Numbered from the stretch's first letter, positions 8,560 through 18,560 are shown. The stretch is 64,000 nt of DNA from Croceivirga sp. (GCA_028284665.1 JANQRG010000050.1:1-64000), one strand, 5' to 3'. Notes: generated by a model not told the origin, from the sequence alone. Made by a program: numbers and translations.

Positions 8560-9456
8560 ATGAAGGAATACCATATTACCGTCGCAGAAACAACCGATCC
8601 CGCAATTTTAAAGTTTGAAACGAATCATTTTCTCGTGAAGGGAAATTATGAGTACAAAAATATCGATGAAGCTAAAAATGCCCCTTTGGCACAACAACTG
8701 TTTCATTTACCCTTCATAAAAACCGTATATATATCTGGTAATTTTATCGCCCTGGAGCGCTTTGATATTGTACAATGGAGCGATATAAAAGATCAGGTAG
8801 CTCAAACCCTGGTGGAATACCTAAATGCCGGAGAACCTGTGGTGCTGGAAACTGACACTTCCAAAAAGGTGCCTATTACAGTATATGCTGAGGTAACGCC
8901 AAACCCCTCGGTAATGAAGTTTGTGGCCAACAAAACCATCGTACCGGCCACTTTTGAATTCAAGAATATCGATGAGGCCAAGGATGCTCCGCTAGCCCAA
9001 AAACTCTTCCACTTTCCGTTCGTAAAAGCCGTATTTTTCGATCAAAACTATGTTTCCATTATGAAGTATGACATGGCTGAATGGGATACCATTACTATGG
9101 AACTGCGAGAGTTGATCCGGGATTTCTTAGCAGAGGGGCATGAGGTGGTAACTACGGAAAAAATTAAGGCGGAGAAGACCGCCCAGGTTACACGGGCTGA
9201 AGCGACACCTCAGGATGAAACCTCGATTCAGATCATAAATATCCTAGAAGAATACGTAAAACCGGCTGTAGCGAGCGATGGAGGGAACATTCTCTTTCAA
9301 TCGTATGAGGAAGACAGTAAGACGGTCAATGTTATTCTTCAAGGGGCCTGTAGCGGCTGCCCTTCCTCTACTTTTACGCTTAAAAACGGTATTGAAACCA
9401 TGCTCAAAAACATGCTGGGAGACAAGGTAAAGGAAGTCGTAGCACTTAATGGATAA
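8560..9456 (+). CDS. NifU-type Fe-S scaffold protein with doubled N-terminal domain
   Basis: 298 residues from ATG 8560; the longer frame from 8452 adds 36 residues unlike the family and would start upstream of the promoter. Two tandem Nfu N-terminal domains (about 4-95 and 108-200) share the pattern FKNIDEAKDAPLAQKLFHFPF, and a C-terminal NifU domain (about 222-298) has the cluster-binding CxxC at Cys264 and Cys267 (GACSGCPSS). The C-terminal domain binds a bridging 4Fe-4S cluster and passes it to apoproteins. The tandem duplication is seen in other Bacteroidota members. It is followed on the same strand by dodecin. Confidence 0.9.
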   Translation: MKEYHITVAETTDPAILKFETNHFLVKGNYEYKNIDEAKNAPLAQQLFHLPFIKTVYISGNFIALERFDIVQWSDIKDQVAQTLVEYLNAGEPVVLETDTSKKVPITVYAEVTPNPSVMKFVANKTIVPATFEFKNIDEAKDAPLAQKLFHFPFVKAVFFDQNYVSIMKYDMAEWDTITMELRELIRDFLAEGHEVVTTEKIKAEKTAQVTRAEATPQDETSIQIINILEEYVKPAVASDGGNILFQSYEEDSKTVNVILQGACSGCPSSTFTLKNGIETMLKNMLGDKVKEVVALNG

Positions 9457-9500
9457 GCCAGCGTAATTTGTTATCTTGAAGAAATTTAAAAATACTAACT

Positions 9501-9701
9501 ATGGCTGTTTTAAAAGTAATTGAAGTATTGGCCAATTCGGATACGAGTTGGGAAGATGCAACGGCGAAGGCGGTGGAACAAGCTGCAAAGTCTGTTAAGA
9601 ACATTCGTTCGGTGTATATCAACGAGCAAAGTGCTGCGGTTTCCGATGGCAAAATAACGGAATACCGGGTGAACGTAAAGATCACCTTTGAAGTTAACTA
9701 A
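9501..9701 (+). CDS. dodecin family flavin-binding protein
   Basis: 66 residues, the normal dodecin length. Dodecins are small dodecameric cytoplasmic proteins that bind and store flavins. The family pattern VLKVIEVLANSDTSWEDA, with the flavin-stacking Trp17, followed by RSVYINEQ and a strand ending in V-x-V-K-I-T-F is clear. It ends 21 bases before a strong terminator, so it is probably read alone or with the NifU-type gene 44 bases upstream. Confidence 0.92.
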   Translation: MAVLKVIEVLANSDTSWEDATAKAVEQAAKSVKNIRSVYINEQSAAVSDGKITEYRVNVKITFEVN

Positions 9702-9722
9702 CCAATAACGACCTTAGGATCC

Positions 9723-9743
9723 GGCGCCTTTTGGCGCCTTTTT
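9723..9743 (+). terminator. Rho-independent terminator
   Basis: GGCGCC-TTTT-GGCGCC hairpin (9723-9738) followed by TTTTTC. It lies 21 bases after the dodecin stop and just before the DUF255 gene. Confidence 0.9.
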
Positions 9744-9759
9744 CTTTGATGCTATCTAC

Positions 9760-11853
9760 ATGAGGCTCTATCTTTTCACATTTGTACTATTATTCTTGGG
9801 ATGTTCCCAAAGGAAACCTACCATGGAGCATAAATTCACCAATGCACTGGTTCATGAAACCAGTCCGTATTTGTTACAACACGCCCATAATCCTGTAAAC
9901 TGGGAAGCCTGGAGGCCGGAGGTCCTGGAACGTGCGAAAAAGGAAAACAAACCGCTTTTGATCAGTATTGGGTATGCCTCCTGCCATTGGTGCCATGTTA
10001 TGGAAAAAGAATGCTTTGAAGATGAGGAAGTAGCCCAAATGATGAATGAAAACTTCATAAACATTAAAATAGACCGCGAAGAACGCCCGGATGTGGACCA
10101 GATCTATATGGACGCTATACAAATGATGACCGGTAGTGGCGGTTGGCCTTTAAATATTGTGGCTTTACCCGATGGGCGTCCCTTTTGGGGGGCTACCTAT
10201 TTACCCAAAGAAAATTGGGTAAAATCCCTGGAACAACTGGTTAACCTGTATACCACAGATCGCAAAAAGGTAGAAGAATATGCTTCCAAGCTCGAAAAGG
10301 GCATTCAGGCCATTAATCTGGTGGAAGCGAAAACAAGTGCTGATCATTACTCCCTGGAAGACCTTAAAGCAGCAACGACTAAATGGGCCACTTATTTCGA
10401 CACCTATTTGGGAGGGTACAAACGTACCCCAAAATTTATGATGCCCAACAACCTGGATTTTCTACTTCACTATGCCGTTTCTGAAAAAGAGGAAGCGATC
10501 ATGGCCTACGTAGATGCCACCTTAACACGCATGGCGTATGGGGGTGTTTTTGATCCTATAGACGGCGGATTTTCACGATATTCGGTAGATGCTAAATGGC
10601 ATGTCCCTCATTTTGAAAAAATGCTGTATGACAACGGACAATTAGCAAGTCTTTACGCCAAGGCCTATGCCACCACCGGGAATCCATTATACAAAGAGGT
10701 TGTTGCACAGACGATTGCCTTTGTGGAAGCAGAGTTTTTAGACGAAAATGGTGGATTTTATTCTTCCCTGGACGCAGACAGCCTAAATGAAATCGGGGAA
10801 TTGGAAGAAGGTGCCTTCTATGTTTGGGGAGAACAGGAATTGGATTCCCTTTTGGGAGACAACTTTCCCCTTTTTAAAGAGTATTACAACATCAATGCCT
10901 ATGGTCTTTGGGAAGATGAGAAATACGTATTGATCCGCGACAAATCGGACAATACCATTGCCTCAAAACACGGCATTACTGCAACCCAACTGAAGGAAAA
11001 CATTCGTAAATCTCTGGGTATATTAAAGCAAGTACGTGATACCCGCGAAAAACCCCGCCTGGACGACAAGATCTTGAGCTCATGGAACGGATTAATGCTT
11101 CAGGGACTAGTAGATGGGTATCGTTATCTGCAAAACGAGCATTATCTTGAGTTGGCACTGAAGAGTGCCGAGTTTCTTGAAAAGAATATGATCAAACCGG
11201 ACGGTTCTCTGTACCGTAATCACAAAAACGGGGAAAGTACCATCAATGCGTTTTTAGAGGACTACGCCACTGTCTCAGAAGGACTTATTTCTCTTTATGA
11301 AGTTACTTTTAGTGAAAAATGGTTGTTAAATGCAAAAGCACTGACAGATTATGCTATAGCTCATTTTGGTGATCCCTCCACCGGAATGTTCTATTTTACA
11401 TCCGATCTGGACGAAGCTTTGATTCGCCGGTCCGTTGAAGTGAATGACAATGTCATTTCTGCTTCTAATTCAATCCTGGCAAAAAATCTGCTCAGGTTGC
11501 ATAAGATCTTTCCGGATGAAGGCTACGGCGAACGGGTAACACAAATGCTTGGTAATGTTCAGGAAAATTTCCTTGAAAATGGGCAGAGTTTTGCCAATTG
11601 GTTACACCTCGTGCTCTTTGAGAACAAGAATTTCTACGAGATTGCTATTGTTGGTAAAGATTTTAAGGAAATAGGGGCGGCACTGGCCGCCCACTATATC
11701 CCTAACAGTGTTTTAGTAGGATCACAAGAGGAAGGCTCCCTGGAATTATTAAAAAACCGCTATGATCCCGGCCGCACGTTGATCTATGTTTGTATAGAGG
11801 GCGCCTGCAAATTACCGGTAACCGATATAGAAAGTGTGTTACAACAACTATAG
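9760..11853 (+). CDS. DUF255 thioredoxin-domain protein (YyaL/SPATA20 family), putative lipoprotein
   Basis: 697 residues. The N-terminal thioredoxin-like domain has the family signature VHETSPYLLQHAHNPVNW and a CHWC motif (Cys75, Cys78), and the rest resembles an alpha/alpha-toroid glycosidase fold (PHFEKMLYDNGQLA near 285). The catalytic role of this family is not established. From ATG 9760 the first 15 residues look like a lipoprotein signal with lipobox LFLGC (Cys15), which would place it in the periplasm; most relatives are cytoplasmic and start near the internal MEHKFTNALVHET (ATG 9823). Both starts are possible, but the leader is too lipobox-like to dismiss. Confidence 0.88.
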   Translation: MRLYLFTFVLLFLGCSQRKPTMEHKFTNALVHETSPYLLQHAHNPVNWEAWRPEVLERAKKENKPLLISIGYASCHWCHVMEKECFEDEEVAQMMNENFINIKIDREERPDVDQIYMDAIQMMTGSGGWPLNIVALPDGRPFWGATYLPKENWVKSLEQLVNLYTTDRKKVEEYASKLEKGIQAINLVEAKTSADHYSLEDLKAATTKWATYFDTYLGGYKRTPKFMMPNNLDFLLHYAVSEKEEAIMAYVDATLTRMAYGGVFDPIDGGFSRYSVDAKWHVPHFEKMLYDNGQLASLYAKAYATTGNPLYKEVVAQTIAFVEAEFLDENGGFYSSLDADSLNEIGELEEGAFYVWGEQELDSLLGDNFPLFKEYYNINAYGLWEDEKYVLIRDKSDNTIASKHGITATQLKENIRKSLGILKQVRDTREKPRLDDKILSSWNGLMLQGLVDGYRYLQNEHYLELALKSAEFLEKNMIKPDGSLYRNHKNGESTINAFLEDYATVSEGLISLYEVTFSEKWLLNAKALTDYAIAHFGDPSTGMFYFTSDLDEALIRRSVEVNDNVISASNSILAKNLLRLHKIFPDEGYGERVTQMLGNVQENFLENGQSFANWLHLVLFENKNFYEIAIVGKDFKEIGAALAAHYIPNSVLVGSQEEGSLELLKNRYDPGRTLIYVCIEGACKLPVTDIESVLQQL

Positions 11854-11938
11854 TATTACAAATAGTAACCTAAGCTTAAATTCCTTTATTTGTTATTACC
11901 TGCCGGGATAATTACATTGCTTAAAACCCTAAAATATA

Positions 11939-12763
11939 ATGGAAGAGATTAACAATTACGGCGCCTATATTGAAAAAGCCCTGGATTGGTTGTGGAACAT
12001 GATCCCCAGTTTGATCACTGCAATCATTATACTCCTGGTGGGGTTATGGGTCATTAAAATGATCAATAAATTGGTGGCCCGGTTCTTTCAACACAAAGAT
12101 TACGATCCTGCGCTGGAATCTTTTCTTCAGAGCTTTATAAAAATTGCCCTTAAGGTCTTGTTAGCGGTATTGGTGGTTACGCAACTGGGGGTTAAAACAT
12201 CTTCCCTTATTGCCATGGTTGGTGCGGCAGGTTTAGCCATCGGTCTGGCTTTACAGGGATCTTTGGCCAATTTTGCAGGAGGGGTACTTATCCTGCTGTT
12301 TAAACCATTTCGGGTTGGCGATTGGATCTCAGCACAGGGAGTAGATGGCGCGGTAAAGGAAATTACTATTTTCAATACCAAATTAACCACCTTTGGCAAC
12401 CAAATTGCTATTATCCCGAATGGGCAACTCGCCAACGGTAATATTGTGAATTACAATGCGGAACCTATCCGGCGAGAAAATTACATTGTAGGTATTGGTT
12501 ACGGTTCCAATATCAAAAAAGCAAAAGATATTCTCTTAGCGATATGCTCGGAGGACGAGCGTATTTTAAAAGATCCCGCACCCGAAGTTTATGTAAATAG
12601 TTTAGGGGATAGTTCGGTAGATCTCACGCTCCGGTTTTGGGCGAAAAATGAAGAGTTCTGGCCCGCTCGTTTTCATCTCATTGAGCAATCCAAACTGCGT
12701 TTTGATGCTGCAGGTATCGAAATTCCGTTCCCGCAACGGGTGGTTCACACTACGGATGATTAA
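11939..12763 (+). CDS. small mechanosensitive channel, MscS family
   Basis: 274 residues, the size of E. coli MscS. Three N-terminal transmembrane helices: about 17-42, 63-85 and the pore helix 90-120, which has the alternating Ala/Gly pattern AAGLAIGLALQGSLANFAGG. A beta domain follows with FKPFRVGDWI and the family motif NGQLANGNIVNYN. It opens under membrane tension and lets out osmolytes on hypo-osmotic shock. Its stop overlaps the stop of tsaB on the other strand by a few bases. Confidence 0.93.
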   Translation: MEEINNYGAYIEKALDWLWNMIPSLITAIIILLVGLWVIKMINKLVARFFQHKDYDPALESFLQSFIKIALKVLLAVLVVTQLGVKTSSLIAMVGAAGLAIGLALQGSLANFAGGVLILLFKPFRVGDWISAQGVDGAVKEITIFNTKLTTFGNQIAIIPNGQLANGNIVNYNAEPIRRENYIVGIGYGSNIKKAKDILLAICSEDERILKDPAPEVYVNSLGDSSVDLTLRFWAKNEEFWPARFHLIEQSKLRFDAAGIEIPFPQRVVHTTDD

Positions 12764-13434
12764 GACTTTTTTCCCTGAAGGATAAAGTCTTTGAGATAAA
12801 AAGGTTCAAAATAGGCCAGGTTCTCAAACTCATTTTTTGCATAATTCGTCTGGGCCAGGGCAACCATTTCCCGGGCTGAAGGAACAGCCTTCGGGTAATA
12901 GGTAATCTTTTCCCCTTTAAGCACTTCCTTGCATTTTTCCGCACCGCTACCGATAAGGTGCAGTTGTTTGGTGCTTCGAAACTCCAGGAATGTGTTTTCG
13001 CCAATGACTTCCGCACGGGTTTCGCGTATGACCTCAAATTGAGCACTGTATACTTCGGAATAGACCTCCATCCGCCGGGCATCCAGCAACGGAATTATCA
13101 ATTCCCCTGGTTCAACGGTTAACTGGTGGGCCATACTTGCCAGCGTAGGAACTGCAATCAAGGGGATATCCAGAGTAAAGCACAAGCCTTTGGCGGCAGC
13201 CACCCCAATTCGCAGCCCGGTGTAGGAACCGGGCCCCTTGCTAACGGCAATAGCATCCAGCTCCGAAAGCGATAGTCCGGCCTTTTTTAGGGCTTTCGTG
13301 ATAAAAACGTGTAATTGTTCCCCGTGAGAGTAGTTGGGCGTATTTTCTTCTACCAGCGTAGCCACCGTACCGTCTACACCAACGGCTACTGAACAGTTGG
13401 TAGTTGCGGTTTCTAAACAAAGGACTTTAGCCAT
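12760..13434 (-). CDS. tsaB: tRNA t6A biosynthesis protein TsaB
   Basis: 224 residues from ATG 13434. A longer frame to 13512 adds 26 residues that run back into tolC and do not fit the family, which begins (M)xxxLxLETAT. Partner of TsaD and TsaE in threonylcarbamoylation of adenosine 37 in ANN-decoding tRNAs. ASKHA-fold motifs: LCLETATTNCSVAV (5-18) and KGPGSYTGLRIG (66-77). A TATCTTTG box at 13446-13439 is four bases before the ATG and could give a nearly leaderless transcript; otherwise the gene is read through from the export operon. Confidence 0.92.
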   Translation of the reverse strand: MAKVLCLETATTNCSVAVGVDGTVATLVEENTPNYSHGEQLHVFITKALKKAGLSLSELDAIAVSKGPGSYTGLRIGVAAAKGLCFTLDIPLIAVPTLASMAHQLTVEPGELIIPLLDARRMEVYSEVYSAQFEVIRETRAEVIGENTFLEFRSTKQLHLIGSGAEKCKEVLKGEKITYYPKAVPSAREMVALAQTNYAKNEFENLAYFEPFYLKDFILQGKKS

Positions 13435-13486
13435 GGGGCAAAGATACCCACCTTTCCAAAAAGAAAAAGGGGTCAACCTCTTGCTT

Positions 13487-14836
13487 TTACTCCAATCGAA
13501 TGGGAAGGCCAAAGTAAAACTCCAATATCTTCAAGCGGAAGATATAGTCGTACTTTGTCCGTATCACATTAGCCCGGGCGTCATCCAATCGTGCCTGGGA
13601 TTGTCCAAAATCAAACGCATTCAATAAACCGACCTCAAAACGATCCTTAGCATATTGATACGCTAACTCTCTTGCTTCCCGGGTCTTTTCTGCAGCTTCA
13701 TAGGCCTTGGAAAACGTTCTCACATCCACATAGGCCTGATTAATATCGGTTTCCAACTCCAATTTGGTCTGTTCCAATTGCAGCTCAGATCGTTTCAGAT
13801 CTATTTTTGCACGTTTTACATTGTTCCTTGCCGTCCATCCGTTAAAAACGGGCACATTTAACTGGGCCCCATAGGCTATCCCATCAAAGATCCAAAGCTG
13901 ATCGGTAAAATTGGGGATAAATAACTCACCATTTGCATCCGGGATCTGGTTTCTATTCGAATAATTAAAATTGTATTGAAGGAAGCCTGTTAAGGTTGGA
14001 TAGTACGCTCCCCTGGCAATTTGTACATCCTTCTCAGCGACGTCAATATTGGCTTCTGCTAACTTGATATCATTACGAAAGCTCAGAGCCTTATCAAAGA
14101 TGACCTTCGCCGAATTATTTGTGATTTCCGAAGGAGGAATTTCAAAGGTTTCCTCAGCGGTGTCAAAGTTGTCGTAATCCGTGATCTGTAAGAGCTGCGC
14201 CAAATTGATCAGGGAAATGGTCACCAGGGCTTCATTGGTTACAATTTGTTGCTCTTGTGTGGCGGCAGTGGCCTCTATATCCAACAAATCGCCTCTTGGC
14301 ACCACTCCGGATTCCACCAACTCCCGGGTCCGTTTTACATCTTGTTCTGTGACGGCATACTGGGCCTGAGATACTTTTAGTTGCTCCTTGTTGGACAATA
14401 CCTGCAGATAGGCATTAGCTACATTCAGCCGAATATCATCCTTCAAATCATCCACACGATATTGGTTCGAAATAGCATTCATTCTGGCCCTGTTAAGCCG
14501 ACGAAAATTTCGTAACCCATCAAAAAGGGTAAGGTTGGAGCTAAACCCCCCATTCACCCGAAATGTGGTTTCCGTGGTTGGTGCATTACTACCCGGTACA
14601 ATGGAGAAACCCACTGCGTTAGAAGCACTTGTGTTGGCATTTAAATCGGGCAATAAGCCTCCAAGTGCATCCAGTTTATCAATTTCAGCGGTTTCTAAGT
14701 CCAGTTCAAACTGCTCTATAGAGAGGTTGTTATCAACCGCAAAGAGCACACATTCTTCCAGTGTCCACTTCTTTACTTGTGCATTCACAGAAAAAACGGC
14801 ACAAGAAAAGACCAGTACTATTACTTTTAACTTCAT
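13487..14836 (-). CDS. TolC-family outer-membrane efflux protein
   Basis: 449 residues with signal peptide (1-19, NAQ|V). Two repeats of long amphipathic helices with heptads (about 165-220 and 360-440) form the periplasmic tunnel, and short beta segments form the outer-membrane barrel. It starts WTLEECVLFAVDNN, the usual OEP opening. Last gene of the MacAB-like export operon, 35 bases after the second adaptor, so it is the likely exit channel shared by both permease/adaptor sets. Confidence 0.92.
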   Translation of the reverse strand: MKLKVIVLVFSCAVFSVNAQVKKWTLEECVLFAVDNNLSIEQFELDLETAEIDKLDALGGLLPDLNANTSASNAVGFSIVPGSNAPTTETTFRVNGGFSSNLTLFDGLRNFRRLNRARMNAISNQYRVDDLKDDIRLNVANAYLQVLSNKEQLKVSQAQYAVTEQDVKRTRELVESGVVPRGDLLDIEATAATQEQQIVTNEALVTISLINLAQLLQITDYDNFDTAEETFEIPPSEITNNSAKVIFDKALSFRNDIKLAEANIDVAEKDVQIARGAYYPTLTGFLQYNFNYSNRNQIPDANGELFIPNFTDQLWIFDGIAYGAQLNVPVFNGWTARNNVKRAKIDLKRSELQLEQTKLELETDINQAYVDVRTFSKAYEAAEKTREARELAYQYAKDRFEVGLLNAFDFGQSQARLDDARANVIRTKYDYIFRLKILEFYFGLPIRLE

Positions 14837-14871
14837 TCGTTTTTTGATTTTGATTTTTGGTTTGTTATTGG

Positions 14872-16023
14872 CTATTCTGCACTTTCTTCCTCTTCCTCTC
14901 CTTCTTCTTCATCCTCTGTGCCTTTTTTAACAGGTTCTGTCTTATTCCACTGTTTCACATTGTCTTCTTCGGTCAAACCGGAAACAATTTCTACGTTGAT
15001 CCCATCAGAAATCCCAATCTCGATATCCCTGCGCTCAAATTCCTGCTCTCCTGTGGACACTTCTACGTAAGGTTTGTTGGTGGACTTATCAAATTGAAGT
15101 AAGGCCTCGGGAATTACCAACACGCTATCTTTCTTTTCAAGGACAAGCGAAGCATTGGCGCTATAACCCGCACGGATAAACAGATCATCACTCACGGCAA
15201 CATCCCCTTCTATTTTAAATTGTACAGCACCGGCTTCCTCCACCCCTTTGGGGGCAATAAACTTTAGTTGGGCTTCCAACTCCTTATCCTCAACTGCCCC
15301 AAGCGTAATGGTCAACGGCATACCGATTTCCAATTTCGCCACTTCGCCTTCATCTACTTTGCCTTCAAAGATCATTTTGGCCAAATCTGCTACTGCCGCA
15401 ATTGTGGTTCCATCATTAAAATTGTTGCTTTGGATCACCTGGTCTCCCTCTTCCACCGGGATCTCCAAAATAGTACCGTCCACAGTGGCCCGGATATCGG
15501 TATTAGCGCTCATAGAACCTCCTGCAGAACCCTTCAGGATAATCTGGTAGTCGTTTTGGGCATTCTCCAATTCGAGCTTGGCTTGCTCAAAAGAAAGCTC
15601 GATATCTTGAAAATCCTGTTCTGAAACCACACCTTTTTCAAAGAGTTCTTTATTTCGATTGAATAGCAATTCAGCATTGCGGAGTGCTACCTTGGCATTG
15701 TTTACCCTTCCCCTGGCCTGAAATAGCGCCTGTTCATTAGGCACCACCTTGATCACCGCAATCAGTTCCCCAGCTTTAACCTGAGTACCTTCCTCAACGA
15801 ATATCTTGTCTATGATTCCAGTAATCTGGGGCTTTATTTCCACCTCCTCCTGGGGAATTACCTTACCCGTAGCCACCGTTTTCTTTTCAATACTGGAAAC
15901 AAAAGGGTTATGGGTCTCAAATTCAACGGTACCTTTGCTATTGGATTTGATAAAAAAGGTAGCTGCCCAAAGGCCACCTAAAACCAGGACTCCGATACCT
16001 ACCCATTTTAAAATTTTCTTCAT
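14872..16023 (-). CDS. MacA-like periplasmic adaptor (HlyD family), copy 2
   Basis: 383 residues: one N-terminal membrane helix (about 7-27), a lipoyl/barrel-sandwich domain, a coiled-coil hairpin (about 110-160) and a beta-barrel region. Joins the inner-membrane permeases to TolC. It is a clear paralogue of the adaptor at 19345-20457, sharing segments such as IEKKTVATGKVIPQEEVEIK / IVKKAVATGSILPLEEVLIK and AAVADLAKMIFEGKVDEGEV. The C-terminus carries an unusual acidic tail of about 17 residues, almost all Glu, absent from its paralogue. Confidence 0.9.
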   Translation of the reverse strand: MKKILKWVGIGVLVLGGLWAATFFIKSNSKGTVEFETHNPFVSSIEKKTVATGKVIPQEEVEIKPQITGIIDKIFVEEGTQVKAGELIAVIKVVPNEQALFQARGRVNNAKVALRNAELLFNRNKELFEKGVVSEQDFQDIELSFEQAKLELENAQNDYQIILKGSAGGSMSANTDIRATVDGTILEIPVEEGDQVIQSNNFNDGTTIAAVADLAKMIFEGKVDEGEVAKLEIGMPLTITLGAVEDKELEAQLKFIAPKGVEEAGAVQFKIEGDVAVSDDLFIRAGYSANASLVLEKKDSVLVIPEALLQFDKSTNKPYVEVSTGEQEFERRDIEIGISDGINVEIVSGLTEEDNVKQWNKTEPVKKGTEDEEEGEEEEESAE

Positions 16024-16060
16024 TTTCTTTGATTATTTAGTTCAATTTTTGGTTCGCTTT

Positions 16061-17323
16061 TTATTCTTCCCGAAGGGCATCAATAGGGCGTATGCTCACC
16101 GCACGTTGTGCAGGTATCAACCCAATTAGAATTCCCAGTATCACCATTAAAAACAAGGACCCTACCACATATGGGATAGGAACCGTGGGATTGGTGTAGG
16201 GGAAGTCCCCCCCTTGTGTTAGAGAATCAATTAATCTGAGCGTAGCAGCCCCTGCTATTATTCCTATTATTCCCGCCAGCATTGTAAGCACCAAAGATTC
16301 TATGATGATTTGGTTCCGAATTTCCCCGGGAGTAGCGCCCATGGCCCGTCTCACCCCCAATTCTTTGGTTCGCTCTTTTACCGAAATCAAAAGAATATTA
16401 CCGATACCAATAACGCCAGCCAAAATAGTGGCCACCCCAACGATAAGCGATAAGAAGGTTAATCCTGCAGAAAAACCAAAGATGCGATTGAAGGCCTCTC
16501 CTAAGTTAAAAGATCCTATAGCACGTTCATCTCTTGGATCTATTCTGTGTATTCTCCGTAGGGTGGCTTTTATGTCTTCTTCTACCTTTACCACATCCGC
16601 ATCATCATAAGCGGCTATGGTGAACCACGAAACATCCTGTCCTGTGTTGTATAGTTTCCGATAGGTAGAAAAGGGAATAAAAATATCGCTATCGTTATCA
16701 AAAGGCCCCCCTCCGGCAAATTTGTGCACCCCTACTACCTGAAAACTGATCCCATCAATAGTAATATACCCTCCTAACGGATCTTCTTCTTCATCAAACA
16801 ACTCTCTTTGTGTTCGTTCCCCAATCACGCATACTTTACGTTCCTGTTCAATATCGTCATCATTAATAAAGCGGCCGCCGTCATAAATTCGTTTGGTGGC
16901 AATTTTGGTGAAGTCTGGAAAGTCCCCAAATACCGAATAGTTCCCGGATTTAAGGCCTCTGGTAATCAATCCCGGGCTGGACCCAAAAATTCCACGAACA
17001 TTTCTTGGGGCAATTGCCATGATCTCAGGGATCTGTTTGCGCAATACTTCCGCGTCAGGTAACTTCAGTTGAATTTGTCGTCCTGTTTTAAATCCACTGT
17101 AGGGCAGGCTTGTAGTTTGCGCCCAGATGAACATGCTATTCCGCGCTACACTCTCAAATTCTTTTTCAAAACCATTGTCCAATCCTTTTGAAGCACCGGA
17201 AAGACCGATATAAATATAGATCCCGATAAAAACCCCAATCATGGTCAAAAAAGTCCGCAAGCGGTTCTTACGAATAGACTGGAAGATCTCAATCCAGGTA
17301 TCTCTGTCTAATAACTGTCTCAT
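16061..17323 (-). CDS. MacB-type ABC permease subunit, copy 4
   Basis: 420 residues with one N-terminal transmembrane helix (about 20-42), a MacB periplasmic core domain (about 45-250) and an FtsX domain with three C-terminal helices (about 285-415). The coupling motif KERTKELGVRRAMGATPGEI before the second C-terminal helix is typical. It has no ATPase domain. One base separates it from the permease in front, so the two probably form a heterodimer. Confidence 0.9.
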   Translation of the reverse strand: MRQLLDRDTWIEIFQSIRKNRLRTFLTMIGVFIGIYIYIGLSGASKGLDNGFEKEFESVARNSMFIWAQTTSLPYSGFKTGRQIQLKLPDAEVLRKQIPEIMAIAPRNVRGIFGSSPGLITRGLKSGNYSVFGDFPDFTKIATKRIYDGGRFINDDDIEQERKVCVIGERTQRELFDEEEDPLGGYITIDGISFQVVGVHKFAGGGPFDNDSDIFIPFSTYRKLYNTGQDVSWFTIAAYDDADVVKVEEDIKATLRRIHRIDPRDERAIGSFNLGEAFNRIFGFSAGLTFLSLIVGVATILAGVIGIGNILLISVKERTKELGVRRAMGATPGEIRNQIIIESLVLTMLAGIIGIIAGAATLRLIDSLTQGGDFPYTNPTVPIPYVVGSLFLMVILGILIGLIPAQRAVSIRPIDALREE

Positions 17324-17324
17324 A

Positions 17325-18560
17325 TCATTCGTCTCGTAATGCTACAATGGGTTTTATTCCTGCCGCCCGGCGCGCTGGTACGTAGGCTGCAATTGCTCCG
17401 CAAACGATAAGCAGAATAGTCACAAAAACAGCAGTTCCTGTATTGATGGATGGATTAGTAATAAAATAGTTCTCTTCCAGGGTTTCTCCTTGAATAATAT
17501 TCAGTATGACAATACCCAAAATCATACCCAGAAAACCAAAAATGGCCGTAATAAAAATCGATTCGAACATGATGGTTCCCGTAATCTTTCGTGGCGTTGC
17601 CCCCATCGCCTTCCGGATGCCAATCTCTTTGGTGCGTTCTTTTACTACAAACAACATGATATTACTAATGCCGATTACCCCGGAAATGATCACGGCAAAA
17701 GCAATCCCGGAGATGATCAACTGCAGTGCGCCGGCAAACTGCTGATTTCTTTTCAGGTCGTCGGCTACATTTTGAATAAAAATACCCCTGGGATCTTCCG
17801 GGCTGATCACCTTCTTTTTGCGCATAAATTCGTCTAACTTGGTCTCAAATTGCAAGGCCCCGGCATACCCGATGGACTGGTTAAAGGCTACTATTATCTG
17901 ATCCACTTTATCATTGTTACCTTCCAGTAACTGTCGTGTTGTATAGGGGATATAGATGTAGCGTTCTTCATTGTCTCCTCCATCGTCCTGGAATACCCCA
18001 ACCACTTTAAAAGCGCTTCCGCCAATATCTATATATTTACCCATCGCGTCATCATCATCAAATAGGTCGATCTCCACCAAACGCCCGATCACAGCATATT
18101 TTGCTTTTTCTGCCAGGTCCGTTTCATTGATGTAACGTCCTTTCATAATGATCGTCTTTTCCGCAAACTGATGTCCGGGAGCCACCGCACGGGTGTTGTA
18201 ATTATCGGATTCCTCCTTATAGGTCACCAGGGCGTTCCTGGAAATGCGCGGGGTGATATAATCGATTAAAGCCGTAAAATTCTTCTCGATATCTTCCAGA
18301 TCCCCGTTTTCAAATTCAATTTGCCGCTTGGCTTTATACCCCCCGTAGGGAATTGTGGTTTGGCTGGGGAAAAGTCGTAGGATATTGGTGGCATCGTCGC
18401 CAAAAAACTTCTCAAAGGTATTATTAAGGCCGTTTCCCATCCCAAAAAGGGTCACAAAAATGAGGATTCCCAGGGCTACGGTAAACCCTGTTAAAAAGGT
18501 TCTCAGTTTGTTCTTGCCAATGGCTTCGAATATTTCTTTCCAGGCATCCCTACTAAACAT
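17325..18560 (-). CDS. MacB-type ABC permease subunit, copy 3
   Basis: 411 residues with the same layout as its neighbour: N-terminal helix (about 18-40), periplasmic core domain, then FtsX domain with KERTKEIGIRKAMGATPRKI. The start overlaps the end of the ATPase gene by eight bases. Adjacent to permease copy 4; the pair repeats the pair at 20487-22992. Confidence 0.9.
   Translation of the reverse strand: MFSRDAWKEIFEAIGKNKLRTFLTGFTVALGILIFVTLFGMGNGLNNTFEKFFGDDATNILRLFPSQTTIPYGGYKAKRQIEFENGDLEDIEKNFTALIDYITPRISRNALVTYKEESDNYNTRAVAPGHQFAEKTIIMKGRYINETDLAEKAKYAVIGRLVEIDLFDDDDAMGKYIDIGGSAFKVVGVFQDDGGDNEERYIYIPYTTRQLLEGNNDKVDQIIVAFNQSIGYAGALQFETKLDEFMRKKKVISPEDPRGIFIQNVADDLKRNQQFAGALQLIISGIAFAVIISGVIGISNIMLFVVKERTKEIGIRKAMGATPRKITGTIMFESIFITAIFGFLGMILGIVILNIIQGETLEENYFITNPSINTGTAVFVTILLIVCGAIAAYVPARRAAGIKPIVALRDE

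Noticed and set aside
12750-13082. 110-codon minus-strand frame
   Set aside because: Second frame inside tsaB; tsaB has all family motifs.
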